In this document: one piece after another, positions 8,514-16,556 of the stretch
Position numbering within the stretch: the stretch's first letter is position 1
How the letters are laid out: each line of letters starts with the position of its first letter
Assembly (NCBI GenBank): GCA_016839945.1
Contig: JAEOTE010000063.1
Location: forward strand, 1 to 48,440
DNA: 48,440 nt
Source of the DNA: Candidatus Heimdallarchaeota archaeon
GTDB taxonomy: Archaea > Asgardarchaeota > Heimdallarchaeia > Heimdallarchaeales > Heimdallarchaeaceae
Direction: 5' to 3'
The notes under the pieces: model-generated
The model's database searches: none
What the model was told of the DNA's origin: nothing
What the model saw: only the letters and a program-made list of their open reading frames with translations
Program-made: the position numbers and the translations under genes

Positions 8514-9545
8514 ATGACTACTCCTGAGCTATACGAAGCTGAATACTATGAGATATTAGATTATGACGCTCAAACCGTTCGTTGTCATCTATGTCCACAT
8601 GAATGCTTACTGGAATCAGGAGATAAAGGAGTCTGTTTAGCTCGAAAGAATATTGAGGGTGTGTTATACTCACTCACTTATGGTTTTACAGAAATGAGAA
8701 TTGACTTAATTGAAAAACAGAATGTCTATCATTTCTTTCCAGGTTCTAGAGCTCAAACTTTTGCTACATATAATTGTAATTTAGATTGCAGTTTTTGTCC
8801 AGTTCCTGAGAGAGCTCATTTTGATCCTGAAAAGAAACTGAATAAAAGATTTTCACCTGATCAAGCTGTTATGTTTGCTGTAGCATCTGGATCAAGAGTA
8901 ATAAGTTTCGGTGAATCAGAACCCCTAATTTCATATGAGTGGGTAAGAGATACCGCAAAGCTAGCAAGAGAAAGAGGATTAAAAGTACTTCTTCGAACTA
9001 ATGGATATTTCAAAGAAGCTCCAGTGAGAGAACTACTACCTTATCTTGATGCTGTTAGGATTAATATCAAAGCTTCAAATACAGAGGGATACATCAAACT
9101 TTGTGGTGGAGGGAATTTTGATCAAGTAAAAAAAATAATCAAACTTATTTACGATTCAGGAAAACTTATCGAAATATCTTTTGTTATTCATGAAGAACTA
9201 GGTAATGATGATATTGCAGCAAAAGAAATAGCTGAATGGATAGCAACTGAACTTTCTGTAGATGTTCCTTTGCATTTAACAAGATTAAAACCTGCACATA
9301 GAGTTATGCATATGCTTCCCACAAATATTAATTTGCTTGAGAAAGCTTATGCCACTGTTAAAGAACAAGGATTGTATCATGTCTATTTAGGCAATGTCCC
9401 AGATCATCAGACCAACCATACATACTGCCCAAATTGTGGTGAAGAATTAATAACAAGAACTCCTATAGGAACAGAAATAAGAAGAGTTTCTTTACAAGGA
9501 CGATGCAACAAATGTCAAGGAGATCTTAATATCATTATGTCTTGA
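8514..9545 (+). CDS. Radical SAM protein, AmmeMemoRadiSam/PflA-like
   Basis: 343 residues. N-terminal CHLCPHECLLESGDKGVC is followed by a YGF segment, FFPGSRAQTF and the radical SAM triad CNLDCSFC (C-x3-C-x2-C). A GESEPLISYEW segment and a C-terminal zinc-ribbon-like pair (CPNCGEE ... CNKCQG) complete it. This is the layout of the AmmeMemoRadiSam-associated radical SAM family (COG1180-like), whose partner proteins in many archaea are AMMECR1 and Memo homologues; neither is seen in this window. I prefer ATG 8514 over the in-frame TTG 8505. It converges on the unknown gene at 9558 with a 12-nt gap. Confidence 0.82.
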   Translation: MTTPELYEAEYYEILDYDAQTVRCHLCPHECLLESGDKGVCLARKNIEGVLYSLTYGFTEMRIDLIEKQNVYHFFPGSRAQTFATYNCNLDCSFCPVPERAHFDPEKKLNKRFSPDQAVMFAVASGSRVISFGESEPLISYEWVRDTAKLARERGLKVLLRTNGYFKEAPVRELLPYLDAVRINIKASNTEGYIKLCGGGNFDQVKKIIKLIYDSGKLIEISFVIHEELGNDDIAAKEIAEWIATELSVDVPLHLTRLKPAHRVMHMLPTNINLLEKAYATVKEQGLYHVYLGNVPDHQTNHTYCPNCGEELITRTPIGTEIRRVSLQGRCNKCQGDLNIIMS

Positions 9546-9557
9546 CATGTAAAATTT

Positions 9558-9878
9558 CTAAATTATATTTTCTATATTAAAATCAGATATTGAGATGTTT
9601 AATTGACCTTCTAATGTTTCTGAAACTAGATCAATATAACGATGAATATCTTCTGTTCCGTCTCTAAAAGATGCTTTAAAGAGGAAATTGATTTCCACCC
9701 ATTCGGGATTAAAATAATTGGTTTCTAATCTAGGTTCTCTCTTTGGTTCCTTTTCTGCTAAATCTTTTTGTGATAGATTAAGATATAAATCAAATTCTCC
9801 ATGATCCTCATATTGTTCATCATCATTAGGTTGAGCTGTAATACCACAATAGTAATAGTAAAATCCAGCTGTTGTCAT
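9558..9878 (-). CDS. Hypothetical protein
   Basis: 106 residues, acidic, not recognised. It opens with MTTAGFYYYYCG and has alternating beta-strand-like stretches (FDLYLNLS, WVEINFLFKASF) and one helix (HRYIDLVSETLEGQL). No signal peptide. It sits 34 nt downstream of lonB on the same strand, with a purine-rich GGTGA-type ribosome-binding sequence (CCAGGTG on the coding strand) before ATG 9878, so it is probably cotranscribed with lonB. A role in protein quality control would be guilt by association only. Confidence 0.6.
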   Translation of the reverse strand: MTTAGFYYYYCGITAQPNDDEQYEDHGEFDLYLNLSQKDLAEKEPKREPRLETNYFNPEWVEINFLFKASFRDGTEDIHRYIDLVSETLEGQLNISISDFNIENII

Positions 9879-9912
9879 TTAGAAATTTCACCTGGAGATA
9901 TGTTAGCTAAAT

Positions 9913-11862
9913 CTATTTCTTACTTTTTTTCTTATTATTCTCTTGAGGTTTAGAAAATTCAGTCGCTAATTCTTCATATTTGTTAGCAATATAATGATAA
10001 TCTGGATGTAAGGCTTCTCTAAGAACCTCATGAAAATTATGAACTGGGATGATTTCTACATCGTCTTTGTATTTTTCTTCAATCTTTACATCATCAATAT
10101 TTTGTACTGGAATAATTACTCTTTTAATCCCTGCATCAGCTGCTGCTTCAATTTTTGCAGTAGCTCCTCCAATTGGAACTACTATTCCCCTTACAGTTAA
10201 ACTTCCAGTCATTGCAGTATCTTGTCTTATAGGAGCTTTTTCAAGAGCTGAAATAATCGCGACTGCAATTGAAATCGATGCTGAATCTCCTTCAACACCA
10301 GCATGAGAAGCAACAAACTGAATGTGATAGTCAAAATCAGAAATATCTTTTCCAACATATCTCTTAACAATAGCTGAAACATTTTGGACAGCTTCTCTAG
10401 CTATTATTCTTAATTGACCAGTAGCTATAATTTTTCCTTCTCTCCTACTAAAAGCTGGTACAACTTCAGCTTCAATTGGCATAACAATACCTGAGCGTTG
10501 ATTGATGACAGCTAACCCATTTACTCGTCCAACAGCTGCATCTTGTATTTCAAATATTTTATACATTTTTCTGTCTTCAGCATAGGAATCACTTATTTGA
10601 TTTTCTAAAGTACGAGCTAATGTTTTAGACTGACGGAGTATTTCAGCTGTAACCATAGTTTCTCCTTTTTCTTTAGCTAAATCTCCAGCTGCTCTAATTA
10701 AACCTCCAAGTTCTCTTAATCTTAAAGTTAGATGATCTTTTTTATCAGCTCTTCTTTGAGCTTCATAGATAATTTCTTCTACAGCTTCATGAGTGAAATG
10801 AGGGATTTTACGATCTTTTACAATCTCTTGTGCGCAGAATCTCGCTAATCTTCTTCGGTTTTCAGGAGTGTCTGGCATTGTGTCTTTCATATAAACCTCA
10901 TAACCTGATCCTTGAATCCTTGAACGAAGAGCAGGATGCATATTTCGAGTTGTTTCGATATTTCCAGCAGCTATTAAGACAAAATTACATGGAACAGGTT
11001 CTGATCTAACCATTGCTCCACTACTTAATTCAGATTGACCTGTAATCTGCAGTTTTCCTTCTTGCATAGCTGTAAGAAGTTTTTGTTGAGTTCGCATCTC
11101 AAGGGTTCCTATTTCGTCTGTATAAAGAACACCTAAGTTCGATTTGTGGATTAAACCAGCTTCAACTCTTTCATGAGGTGGTGTTCCTAGTCCTCCACTT
11201 TGAAAGGGATCATGTCGAACATCACCAAGAAGTGCTCCTGCATGAGACCCTGTCCCATCATAAAAAGGAGCTGTATCTTTCTTACTATTATCTACTAATA
11301 ATTTTGGAACAAGCGTTTCTGTTCTTGATCTAGATTGATTGAGCATGAAAAATATAAAGAAACCAACGAACATAGCCATTAGTAATGTTTGAGGTTGCAT
11401 AGCTGTGTTACCAGCTGTAGCAATTAATGCATAACCTATAATTGCTAGAAGAATTGCTAAAGAGATGATAAATCTCTTATTCCCACTTTTTCGTGCAACT
11501 TCTGCATCCATTTCGACCTTACGAGCACCATGTCCAGCAGGTAAAGTTGCAACCCTTGGTTGATTAGGATATTTAGGATTAGGAATGCATAAAACATCAA
11601 CTAGTTCTTCTTTTGGAAGAAGCTCAGCCATTGCTTGTCCTAACATACTTTTACCAGTGCCAGGTTCACCGATTAACAATACATGTCTTCTCTGAAGAGC
11701 TGCTTTTTTAATTATTTCAACAGAATTATCTTGACCAATTACTTGATCAATTAAGCGAGGAGGTACTGATATTTCGCTAGTATCATTAAATGCAATATCG
11801 AGTAACTTTTCTCGTTTTACTTTCTGTTTGGTAGCTTTTTTAGCTTCAGAATCCATGCTCAT
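9913..11862 (-). CDS. lonB: ATP-dependent protease LonB (archaeal, membrane-anchored)
   Basis: About 649 residues. The AAA+ domain starts with Walker A GEPGTGKS near residue 66 and is interrupted before Walker B by two hydrophobic segments (residues ~130-175), the membrane anchor typical of archaeal LonB. Later come VLYTDEIGTL (Walker B), a sensor region NFVLIAAGN and the C-terminal Lon protease domain. Its Ser-Lys dyad is at about Ser527 in EGDSAS and Lys570 in GGATAK, 43 residues apart as expected. The enzyme degrades unfolded and regulatory proteins at the inner face of the membrane. Start ATG 11862 is preferred to the in-frame GTG 11865; ATG 11856 is also possible. All key motifs are intact. 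Confidence 0.95.
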   Translation of the reverse strand: MSMDSEAKKATKQKVKREKLLDIAFNDTSEISVPPRLIDQVIGQDNSVEIIKKAALQRRHVLLIGEPGTGKSMLGQAMAELLPKEELVDVLCIPNPKYPNQPRVATLPAGHGARKVEMDAEVARKSGNKRFIISLAILLAIIGYALIATAGNTAMQPQTLLMAMFVGFFIFFMLNQSRSRTETLVPKLLVDNSKKDTAPFYDGTGSHAGALLGDVRHDPFQSGGLGTPPHERVEAGLIHKSNLGVLYTDEIGTLEMRTQQKLLTAMQEGKLQITGQSELSSGAMVRSEPVPCNFVLIAAGNIETTRNMHPALRSRIQGSGYEVYMKDTMPDTPENRRRLARFCAQEIVKDRKIPHFTHEAVEEIIYEAQRRADKKDHLTLRLRELGGLIRAAGDLAKEKGETMVTAEILRQSKTLARTLENQISDSYAEDRKMYKIFEIQDAAVGRVNGLAVINQRSGIVMPIEAEVVPAFSRREGKIIATGQLRIIAREAVQNVSAIVKRYVGKDISDFDYHIQFVASHAGVEGDSASISIAVAIISALEKAPIRQDTAMTGSLTVRGIVVPIGGATAKIEAAADAGIKRVIIPVQNIDDVKIEEKYKDDVEIIPVHNFHEVLREALHPDYHYIANKYEELATEFSKPQENNKKKSKK

Positions 11863-12020
11863 CACAAAGAATGTCTAATATTCAAGACATATGTTGCTTT
11901 AGCTTTAATAAACATATGTTTTTTATCAATTTTACCTTATGAGAGAGAATTAAAAATATTAGCATAAATCAATACAAAGTCTTTAATTTAGGTGACTTAT
12001 ATTGTCTTAAATGTGGAGAA

Positions 12021-12911
12021 ATGAAAATCGTAGCAGGTCCAGCATCAAATGATTTAGCAGAAAAAATATCACAGAATCTAGGAATTACAAAATTAAATGC
12101 TGAATTCAAGTATTTTTATGATGGTGAAACATATCTCAAAGTTGATGATACTGTGACAATGGAAGATATAATTATTGTTCAATCTACAAGTCCTCCTCAA
12201 GAAAAACATCTTCTTGAATTGATTCTTATGGCTTCCACACTAAAGGATTTTGGAGCAGAAAAAATTCATGCGGTGGTTCCTTATTTGTGTTATGCAAGAG
12301 CAGACAGAAGAAGGAGAAAAGGAGAAGTTTTATCACATCATGTTATCTTAGAGATTCTTTACAAATCTGGCATAGATTCATTATTGTCTGTTAATGTTCA
12401 TAATGAGGAAGCGTTTAATCAATTCATCCCTGAACTTGAGAAATATTCTCTTAGAGCTGATTATCTGATTGCCCAAGAAATCAAAAAACTTCAGATCGAT
12501 GATTTGTTTATTGTTGGACCTGATCAAGGAAGCACAGAAAATGTTGAAATTATAGCAAAAGAGCTAAATGCACCATATGGTTTTTTTGAGAAATATCGAA
12601 ATCCTGAAAATCACAGCGTCACACTAGAAGATACAGGACTTGAATGTGGAGATAAGAACATAGTCCTGGTTGATGATATTATTACTTCTGGAACAACTGC
12701 TTTCAAGGCTATTGACTTATTATTAGAAAAGAAGTCGAAAAGTATAATTTTTGCATGTATTCATAGTTTATCCAAACCTGAAGTTTTCAACGAAATGCTC
12801 CAAAAAGGTGTGAGTGAAATTTACTCTACAAATACAATCTCTAGAAAGGACATTAAGCAAATTGATATTAGTCCTCTAATTAGCAAGTTTATTGAGGAAA
12901 AATTCCTATGA
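12021..12911 (+). CDS. prs: Ribose-phosphate pyrophosphokinase (PRPP synthase)
   Basis: 296 residues, normal for archaeal PRPP synthases. Makes 5-phosphoribosyl 1-diphosphate from ribose 5-phosphate and ATP for nucleotide, His and NAD synthesis. Visible motifs are the N-terminal FYDGETYLKV, the ATP-binding loop YARADRRRRKGEV, SVNVHN (metal His) and the PRPP loop VLVDDIITSGTT near residue 215. It supplies the PRPP that NadC (43587-44423) consumes, though the genes are far apart. It overlaps the next gene by 4 nt (ATGA), so the two are translationally coupled. Confidence 0.93.
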   Translation: MKIVAGPASNDLAEKISQNLGITKLNAEFKYFYDGETYLKVDDTVTMEDIIIVQSTSPPQEKHLLELILMASTLKDFGAEKIHAVVPYLCYARADRRRRKGEVLSHHVILEILYKSGIDSLLSVNVHNEEAFNQFIPELEKYSLRADYLIAQEIKKLQIDDLFIVGPDQGSTENVEIIAKELNAPYGFFEKYRNPENHSVTLEDTGLECGDKNIVLVDDIITSGTTAFKAIDLLLEKKSKSIIFACIHSLSKPEVFNEMLQKGVSEIYSTNTISRKDIKQIDISPLISKFIEEKFL

Positions 12912-13936
12912 GTTTATATCTAGCGTATATTAGAGGTAAATTCTTACCACTAGGTTTTGAAGAACTCTATGCATGTTTAGAAGCAGAAAATATAAACTAT
13001 GAAATAAAAAAGAAAGGAACTCAATTTATTATTTTTGAAGCAGATATTCTCCCAATAAAAGCTGTTCAAAGGTGTGCATTTTTACATTCCTTAGTAGATC
13101 TACTAGCTGAAGGCGAAATAGAAGAAGAATCAATTAAAATAAAAAAAGAATATATCATGGAATCGGTTTTAGAGAAGAAATCTTTCTGCGTGAGATTGAG
13201 TAAGATAGGAGAAAAAAAAGTTAAGCTAGCAACACCTGAAATCGAGAAACAACTAGGAAGTTTTGTTTACTCTAAATTCAAAGATTTGGATTTACCCGTA
13301 AATTTGAAAAATCCTGAATATAGATTTCAAGTTCTTCTACAAGAAAACCATTTCTTTCTTGGATTAATCTTATGGTCAGTGGACAGAGAAGAATATAATG
13401 AAAGAGAACCTAGTAAACGTCCTTCATTCAGACCAGGATCTATGAAAACAGATTTTGCAAGAGCTTTAGTTAATCTTTCGAGAGTAAAAAAAGGAGACAA
13501 TTTTTTGGATCCTTTCTGTGGAGGAGGTGGATTTATTTTAGAAGCTGCCTTCTTAGGTGCATTTTCAATTGGTTCAGACATTGATCATGAAGCTGTTTTA
13601 AGTGCAGAGAAAAACCTGAGAAAATATAAACAAGGATTTTACTCAATAGTTAAGGGTGATTCTAGGTCTATTACTTTTAGGAAAGTGCAAGCTATTGCTA
13701 CCGACCCTCCATATGCAATTCAATCCTCTACTAAAGGATTGAAGGTTGCAGATCTGATACATGATTTTCTAAGAAATGTACGACAAATACTAAATCCTGG
13801 AAGATATTTGGTTTTTAGTTGTCCATCAAAACAAAATCCTGAAGAGATTGTTTTAAACACAGGATTTACGGTAGAAACAGTTATTGACGCTCGGATACAT
13901 AAATCTTTAACAAGAAGAATACTAGTATTAAAGTGA
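12908..13936 (+). CDS. tRNA (guanine(10)-N2)-methyltransferase, Trm11/Trm-G10 type
   Basis: 342 residues. The N-terminal ~150 residues resemble the THUMP-containing RNA-binding half of the family. The Rossmann methyltransferase half has the SAM-binding motif FLDPFCGGGGFILEA near residue 200, IGSDID as the acidic loop, and the catalytic motif IV ATDPPYA near residue 267, followed by FSCPS. It methylates N2 of G10 in tRNA in archaea. The 4-nt overlap with prs and the 4-nt gap to the RNase Z gene place it in the middle of a three-gene operon with a tRNA-maturation theme. Confidence 0.85.
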   Translation: MSLYLAYIRGKFLPLGFEELYACLEAENINYEIKKKGTQFIIFEADILPIKAVQRCAFLHSLVDLLAEGEIEEESIKIKKEYIMESVLEKKSFCVRLSKIGEKKVKLATPEIEKQLGSFVYSKFKDLDLPVNLKNPEYRFQVLLQENHFFLGLILWSVDREEYNEREPSKRPSFRPGSMKTDFARALVNLSRVKKGDNFLDPFCGGGGFILEAAFLGAFSIGSDIDHEAVLSAEKNLRKYKQGFYSIVKGDSRSITFRKVQAIATDPPYAIQSSTKGLKVADLIHDFLRNVRQILNPGRYLVFSCPSKQNPEEIVLNTGFTVETVIDARIHKSLTRRILVLK

Positions 13937-13940
13937 TTGA

Positions 13941-14864
13941 ATGTCAGATGGAATGAAAATTACATTTCTAGGTACTTCATCAGCTCCTCCTCAAGTCGAT
14001 AGAAGGCAAAGCTCAGTTGCTATCAAATATCGAGGTCATAATCTAATAGTAGATTTGGGAGAAGCAGCTCAAGTACAGATGCTTAAACATAAAATAAGTT
14101 TCAAAAACTTAACTATTCTATTCACTCATTTGCATTCTGATCATACATTGGGTTTGATTGGTCTTCTTGCAACAAGAGGATTTTATAACATTAAGAAACC
14201 AGTAACGATAATTGGTCCTCAATGGACAAAAACCTTTGTATTTTTACAATTACTTGCTTTTCGATTCGATCCAGATTTTGAGATAAAAGTTATTGAAACA
14301 GATGGTGGAGTTGTTCTTGCCAACAGTGATTTTGTTGTAGAATCTTTCAAAGTAAACCATTCAGAGGAGAGTCTAGGGTACAAAATTGTAACACAGAAAC
14401 CATTAGGAGTATTCAATGTAGATAAAGCAAAAGAATTAGCTATACCTCGAGGGAAATTATGGAAAGAATTACAGGAAGGAAATCCTATTGAAATTGAAGG
14501 AAAAACCATCTATCCCTCTGAAGTTCTAGATAAGTCTCCAACAAAACAAATTAAAGTTGTAATAACAGGAGACACGACTTTGGATCACAATGTTATTAAC
14601 AATTCAGCTGAAGCAGATTTACTCATCCATGACGCGACTTATCCTCCCTCTGAAGTTGAGAGATCAAAGAAATATAAGCATTCAACATGTTTAGATGCAG
14701 CTTTTGTTGCAAAGAAAGCAAATGTCAAAAAACTTGTTTTAACCCATATCTCTGAACTCCACAAGAATTTAGAAGATTCTTTAAGAGCTGCTCAAGAGAT
14801 ATTTCCAAATAGTGTTATGGCAGAAGATGGGTTGGAAATTGAATTAAGTTCTAGAGAGAATTAA
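13941..14864 (+). CDS. rnz: Ribonuclease Z (tRNA 3' endonuclease)
   Basis: 307 residues, single-domain (short form) RNase Z. The metallo-beta-lactamase zinc motif HLHSDH is in FTHLHSDHTLG near residue 65. Further ligands are seen in NHSEES, GDTTLDH, HDATYP and LTHIS. The family cuts the 3' trailer of pre-tRNA to leave the end that receives CCA, which fits the cotranscribed tRNA methyltransferase. ATG 13953 is an alternative start 4 codons in (MKITFLGT), and that is where the family usually begins. The 3' end overlaps the convergent UPF0201 gene by 14 nt. Confidence 0.88.
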   Translation: MSDGMKITFLGTSSAPPQVDRRQSSVAIKYRGHNLIVDLGEAAQVQMLKHKISFKNLTILFTHLHSDHTLGLIGLLATRGFYNIKKPVTIIGPQWTKTFVFLQLLAFRFDPDFEIKVIETDGGVVLANSDFVVESFKVNHSEESLGYKIVTQKPLGVFNVDKAKELAIPRGKLWKELQEGNPIEIEGKTIYPSEVLDKSPTKQIKVVITGDTTLDHNVINNSAEADLLIHDATYPPSEVERSKKYKHSTCLDAAFVAKKANVKKLVLTHISELHKNLEDSLRAAQEIFPNSVMAEDGLEIELSSREN

Positions 14865-15300
14865 TCTCATTGAATTTTCTTGGAATTTGTTCTTTACCAC
14901 CAATAGTTTGAGGTGCTATCCAATCTAAAATTTTTTCAGGATAACTACCAAATATCCATAACTCAACATTACCTAATGGTGATGTTGTATCAGCTGTTAC
15001 AGCTGCAAGTTTTCCTGAATACAGAGCTTGTTTATGTAGATTAAAAACAAGAGCAGAACTTGAATAATCCAATATTGCACAGCTTCTAACTGTATCAAGT
15101 ATTTCAGTCTCTCTAATATAATTAAAAAAATCCTGAATTTTATCAACTGAACAATCTTCAGTTTTTAGAAATCTTTTACCAGAGATAACCTCTTCTGATA
15201 TTTCAGGAATATACCCTAATAAATTATTGATACATGTTACTAATTTTGATTTGTTTTCAGTGGAGTAGAAAGGAATTCTAACGTTGATTTTCACATTCAT
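14851..15300 (-). CDS. UPF0201 / COG1325 RNA-binding family protein
   Basis: 149 residues. It has the family hallmarks: N-terminal VRIPFYSTEN, ILDTVRSCAI near the middle, LHKQALYSGK, and PLGNVELWI toward the end. The family is archaeal and was named a predicted exosome-associated RNA-binding protein; its biochemical role is not known to me. It overlaps the upstream UPF0200 gene by 4 nt, an arrangement usual in archaea, where the two can also be fused. The pair is therefore transcribed as one unit. Confidence 0.8.
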   Translation of the reverse strand: MNVKINVRIPFYSTENKSKLVTCINNLLGYIPEISEEVISGKRFLKTEDCSVDKIQDFFNYIRETEILDTVRSCAILDYSSSALVFNLHKQALYSGKLAAVTADTTSPLGNVELWIFGSYPEKILDWIAPQTIGGKEQIPRKFNEINSL

Positions 15301-15878
15301 TCATTATCACCTTTCTCTAATTCATTTAGAAGATCTAGAGAAAGAATTCTAAAATCGTCAAGCGTTTTATTATTAGTAATTATATAATTAGAAAATGCTA
15401 TTGTTTCTCCTAAACCTAGTTTTAGTTCTGAAATATCTCTTTTCTTAAATTCTTCTTCAGTTGTAGGAGCATCCTTTCTCCCTCTTAAACGCAATCTTTC
15501 ATATCTTAAGCTAGGGTCAACATGAATTGCAACCATAACAAAATCTTTACCTAAATGTTCTTGAAAATGAAGGACTTCTGCTTGACTTCTAATTCCATCG
15601 ATGATGATATTCTTCTTTCCTTCTTTAATCATTTTATCAATTGTTTCACATGTCAGTTGAGAAATAGCTTCCTCTCCCATCTCTTCTCTAAGTTTTATCA
15701 TCATTTTTTGACTTCTTTCTGGAGTAGGTTCAAATCCTTCTTCAACAACTTTAGCTCTAACAACATCCCCCATTACAACAATGTGATATCCTAGCTCTGT
15801 AGCATGTTCAGCAAAGACACTTTTACCTGAACCTGGCATACCTGTAACTGCTATTACTCTGATGTTATTGGAATTCAT
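15297..15878 (-). CDS. UPF0200 P-loop nucleotide kinase-like protein
   Basis: 193 residues from ATG 15878; the frame can be extended to TTG 15887. Walker A GMPGSGKSVF lies at the N-terminus, then VMGDVVR, a lid-type segment RLRLRGRKDAPT and IIDGIRS. This places it with the COG0237-like archaeal nucleotide kinases (UPF0200), sometimes annotated as dephospho-CoA kinase although archaea use other enzymes for that step. The substrate is unknown. It is coupled by a 4-nt overlap to UPF0201. Confidence 0.85.
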   Translation of the reverse strand: MNSNNIRVIAVTGMPGSGKSVFAEHATELGYHIVVMGDVVRAKVVEEGFEPTPERSQKMMIKLREEMGEEAISQLTCETIDKMIKEGKKNIIIDGIRSQAEVLHFQEHLGKDFVMVAIHVDPSLRYERLRLRGRKDAPTTEEEFKKRDISELKLGLGETIAFSNYIITNNKTLDDFRILSLDLLNELEKGDNE

Positions 15879-15956
15879 CAAACCCAAAAAGGAAAATAAT
15901 GCAGTAGTTAAAAATCTTGTTAAATGTGAAATTTTGCATATTCCTCGGAATAAAAA

Positions 15957-15964
15957 TTTATAAA
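15957..15964 (+). promoter_or_regulatory. TATA box for the thpR-cca operon (leaderless)
   Basis: TTTATAAA is centred about 26 nt before ATG 15987, so the operon mRNA likely starts at the thpR start codon. Confidence 0.5.
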
Positions 15965-15986
15965 ATAGGAAAAAATTCAGTAAATA

Positions 15987-16556
15987 ATGGTTCGAACGTT
16001 TATTTCAGTTGAATTTGATGATGAAACTATTAGAAAAAATATTATAGAAATTCAAACAAAAATCAACTCTTCTGGAGCTCATCTTAGGTTAGTTAATCCA
16101 AGCATTCTACACATAACACTTGAGTTCTTAGGGGAAATTTCTGAAGATCAAGTCAAAGAAGTAGAAAAAGTGCTAGATACAATAGAATTTTCAACATTAA
16201 AATTAGAAGTAAAAGAACCAAATGTCTTACCTAATGAGAATTACATAAAAGTTGTTTATTGTGAGTTAGAAGGAGAAACAGATTCACTGAAAAGAATTCA
16301 AGAAGAAATAAGGTTAAAACTTAAAGAAAAAGGTTTTAGAGTAGATAAGAGGCCTTTCAAACCACATCTAACTATAGCTAGAGTCAAATCTCCGAAGAAT
16401 AGAAAAGAATTAATTGAAGTAATTAAAGAGATGTCTGAAACTCATAGTGGAATTCAGAAAATATCATCCATAAAATTGAAAAAATCTGTACTAAAAACAG
16501 AAGGACCTGAATACTCTACTCTTCATGAAGTTAAATCAGTAACAAAAGGTGATTAA
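15987..16556 (+). CDS. thpR: RNA 2',3'-cyclic phosphodiesterase (2'-5' RNA ligase family)
   Basis: 189 residues, the normal size. Two HxTx motifs of the 2H phosphoesterase fold are present: HITLEF near residue 45 and HLTIAR near residue 128. The N-terminus MVRTFISVEF is typical. The family hydrolyses 2',3'-cyclic phosphates on RNA ends and can ligate tRNA halves in vitro. In archaea the gene is often next to cca, as here: its TAA is immediately followed by the cca ATG, with GGTGA just upstream as the ribosome-binding site. Confidence 0.9.
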   Translation: MVRTFISVEFDDETIRKNIIEIQTKINSSGAHLRLVNPSILHITLEFLGEISEDQVKEVEKVLDTIEFSTLKLEVKEPNVLPNENYIKVVYCELEGETDSLKRIQEEIRLKLKEKGFRVDKRPFKPHLTIARVKSPKNRKELIEVIKEMSETHSGIQKISSIKLKKSVLKTEGPEYSTLHEVKSVTKGD

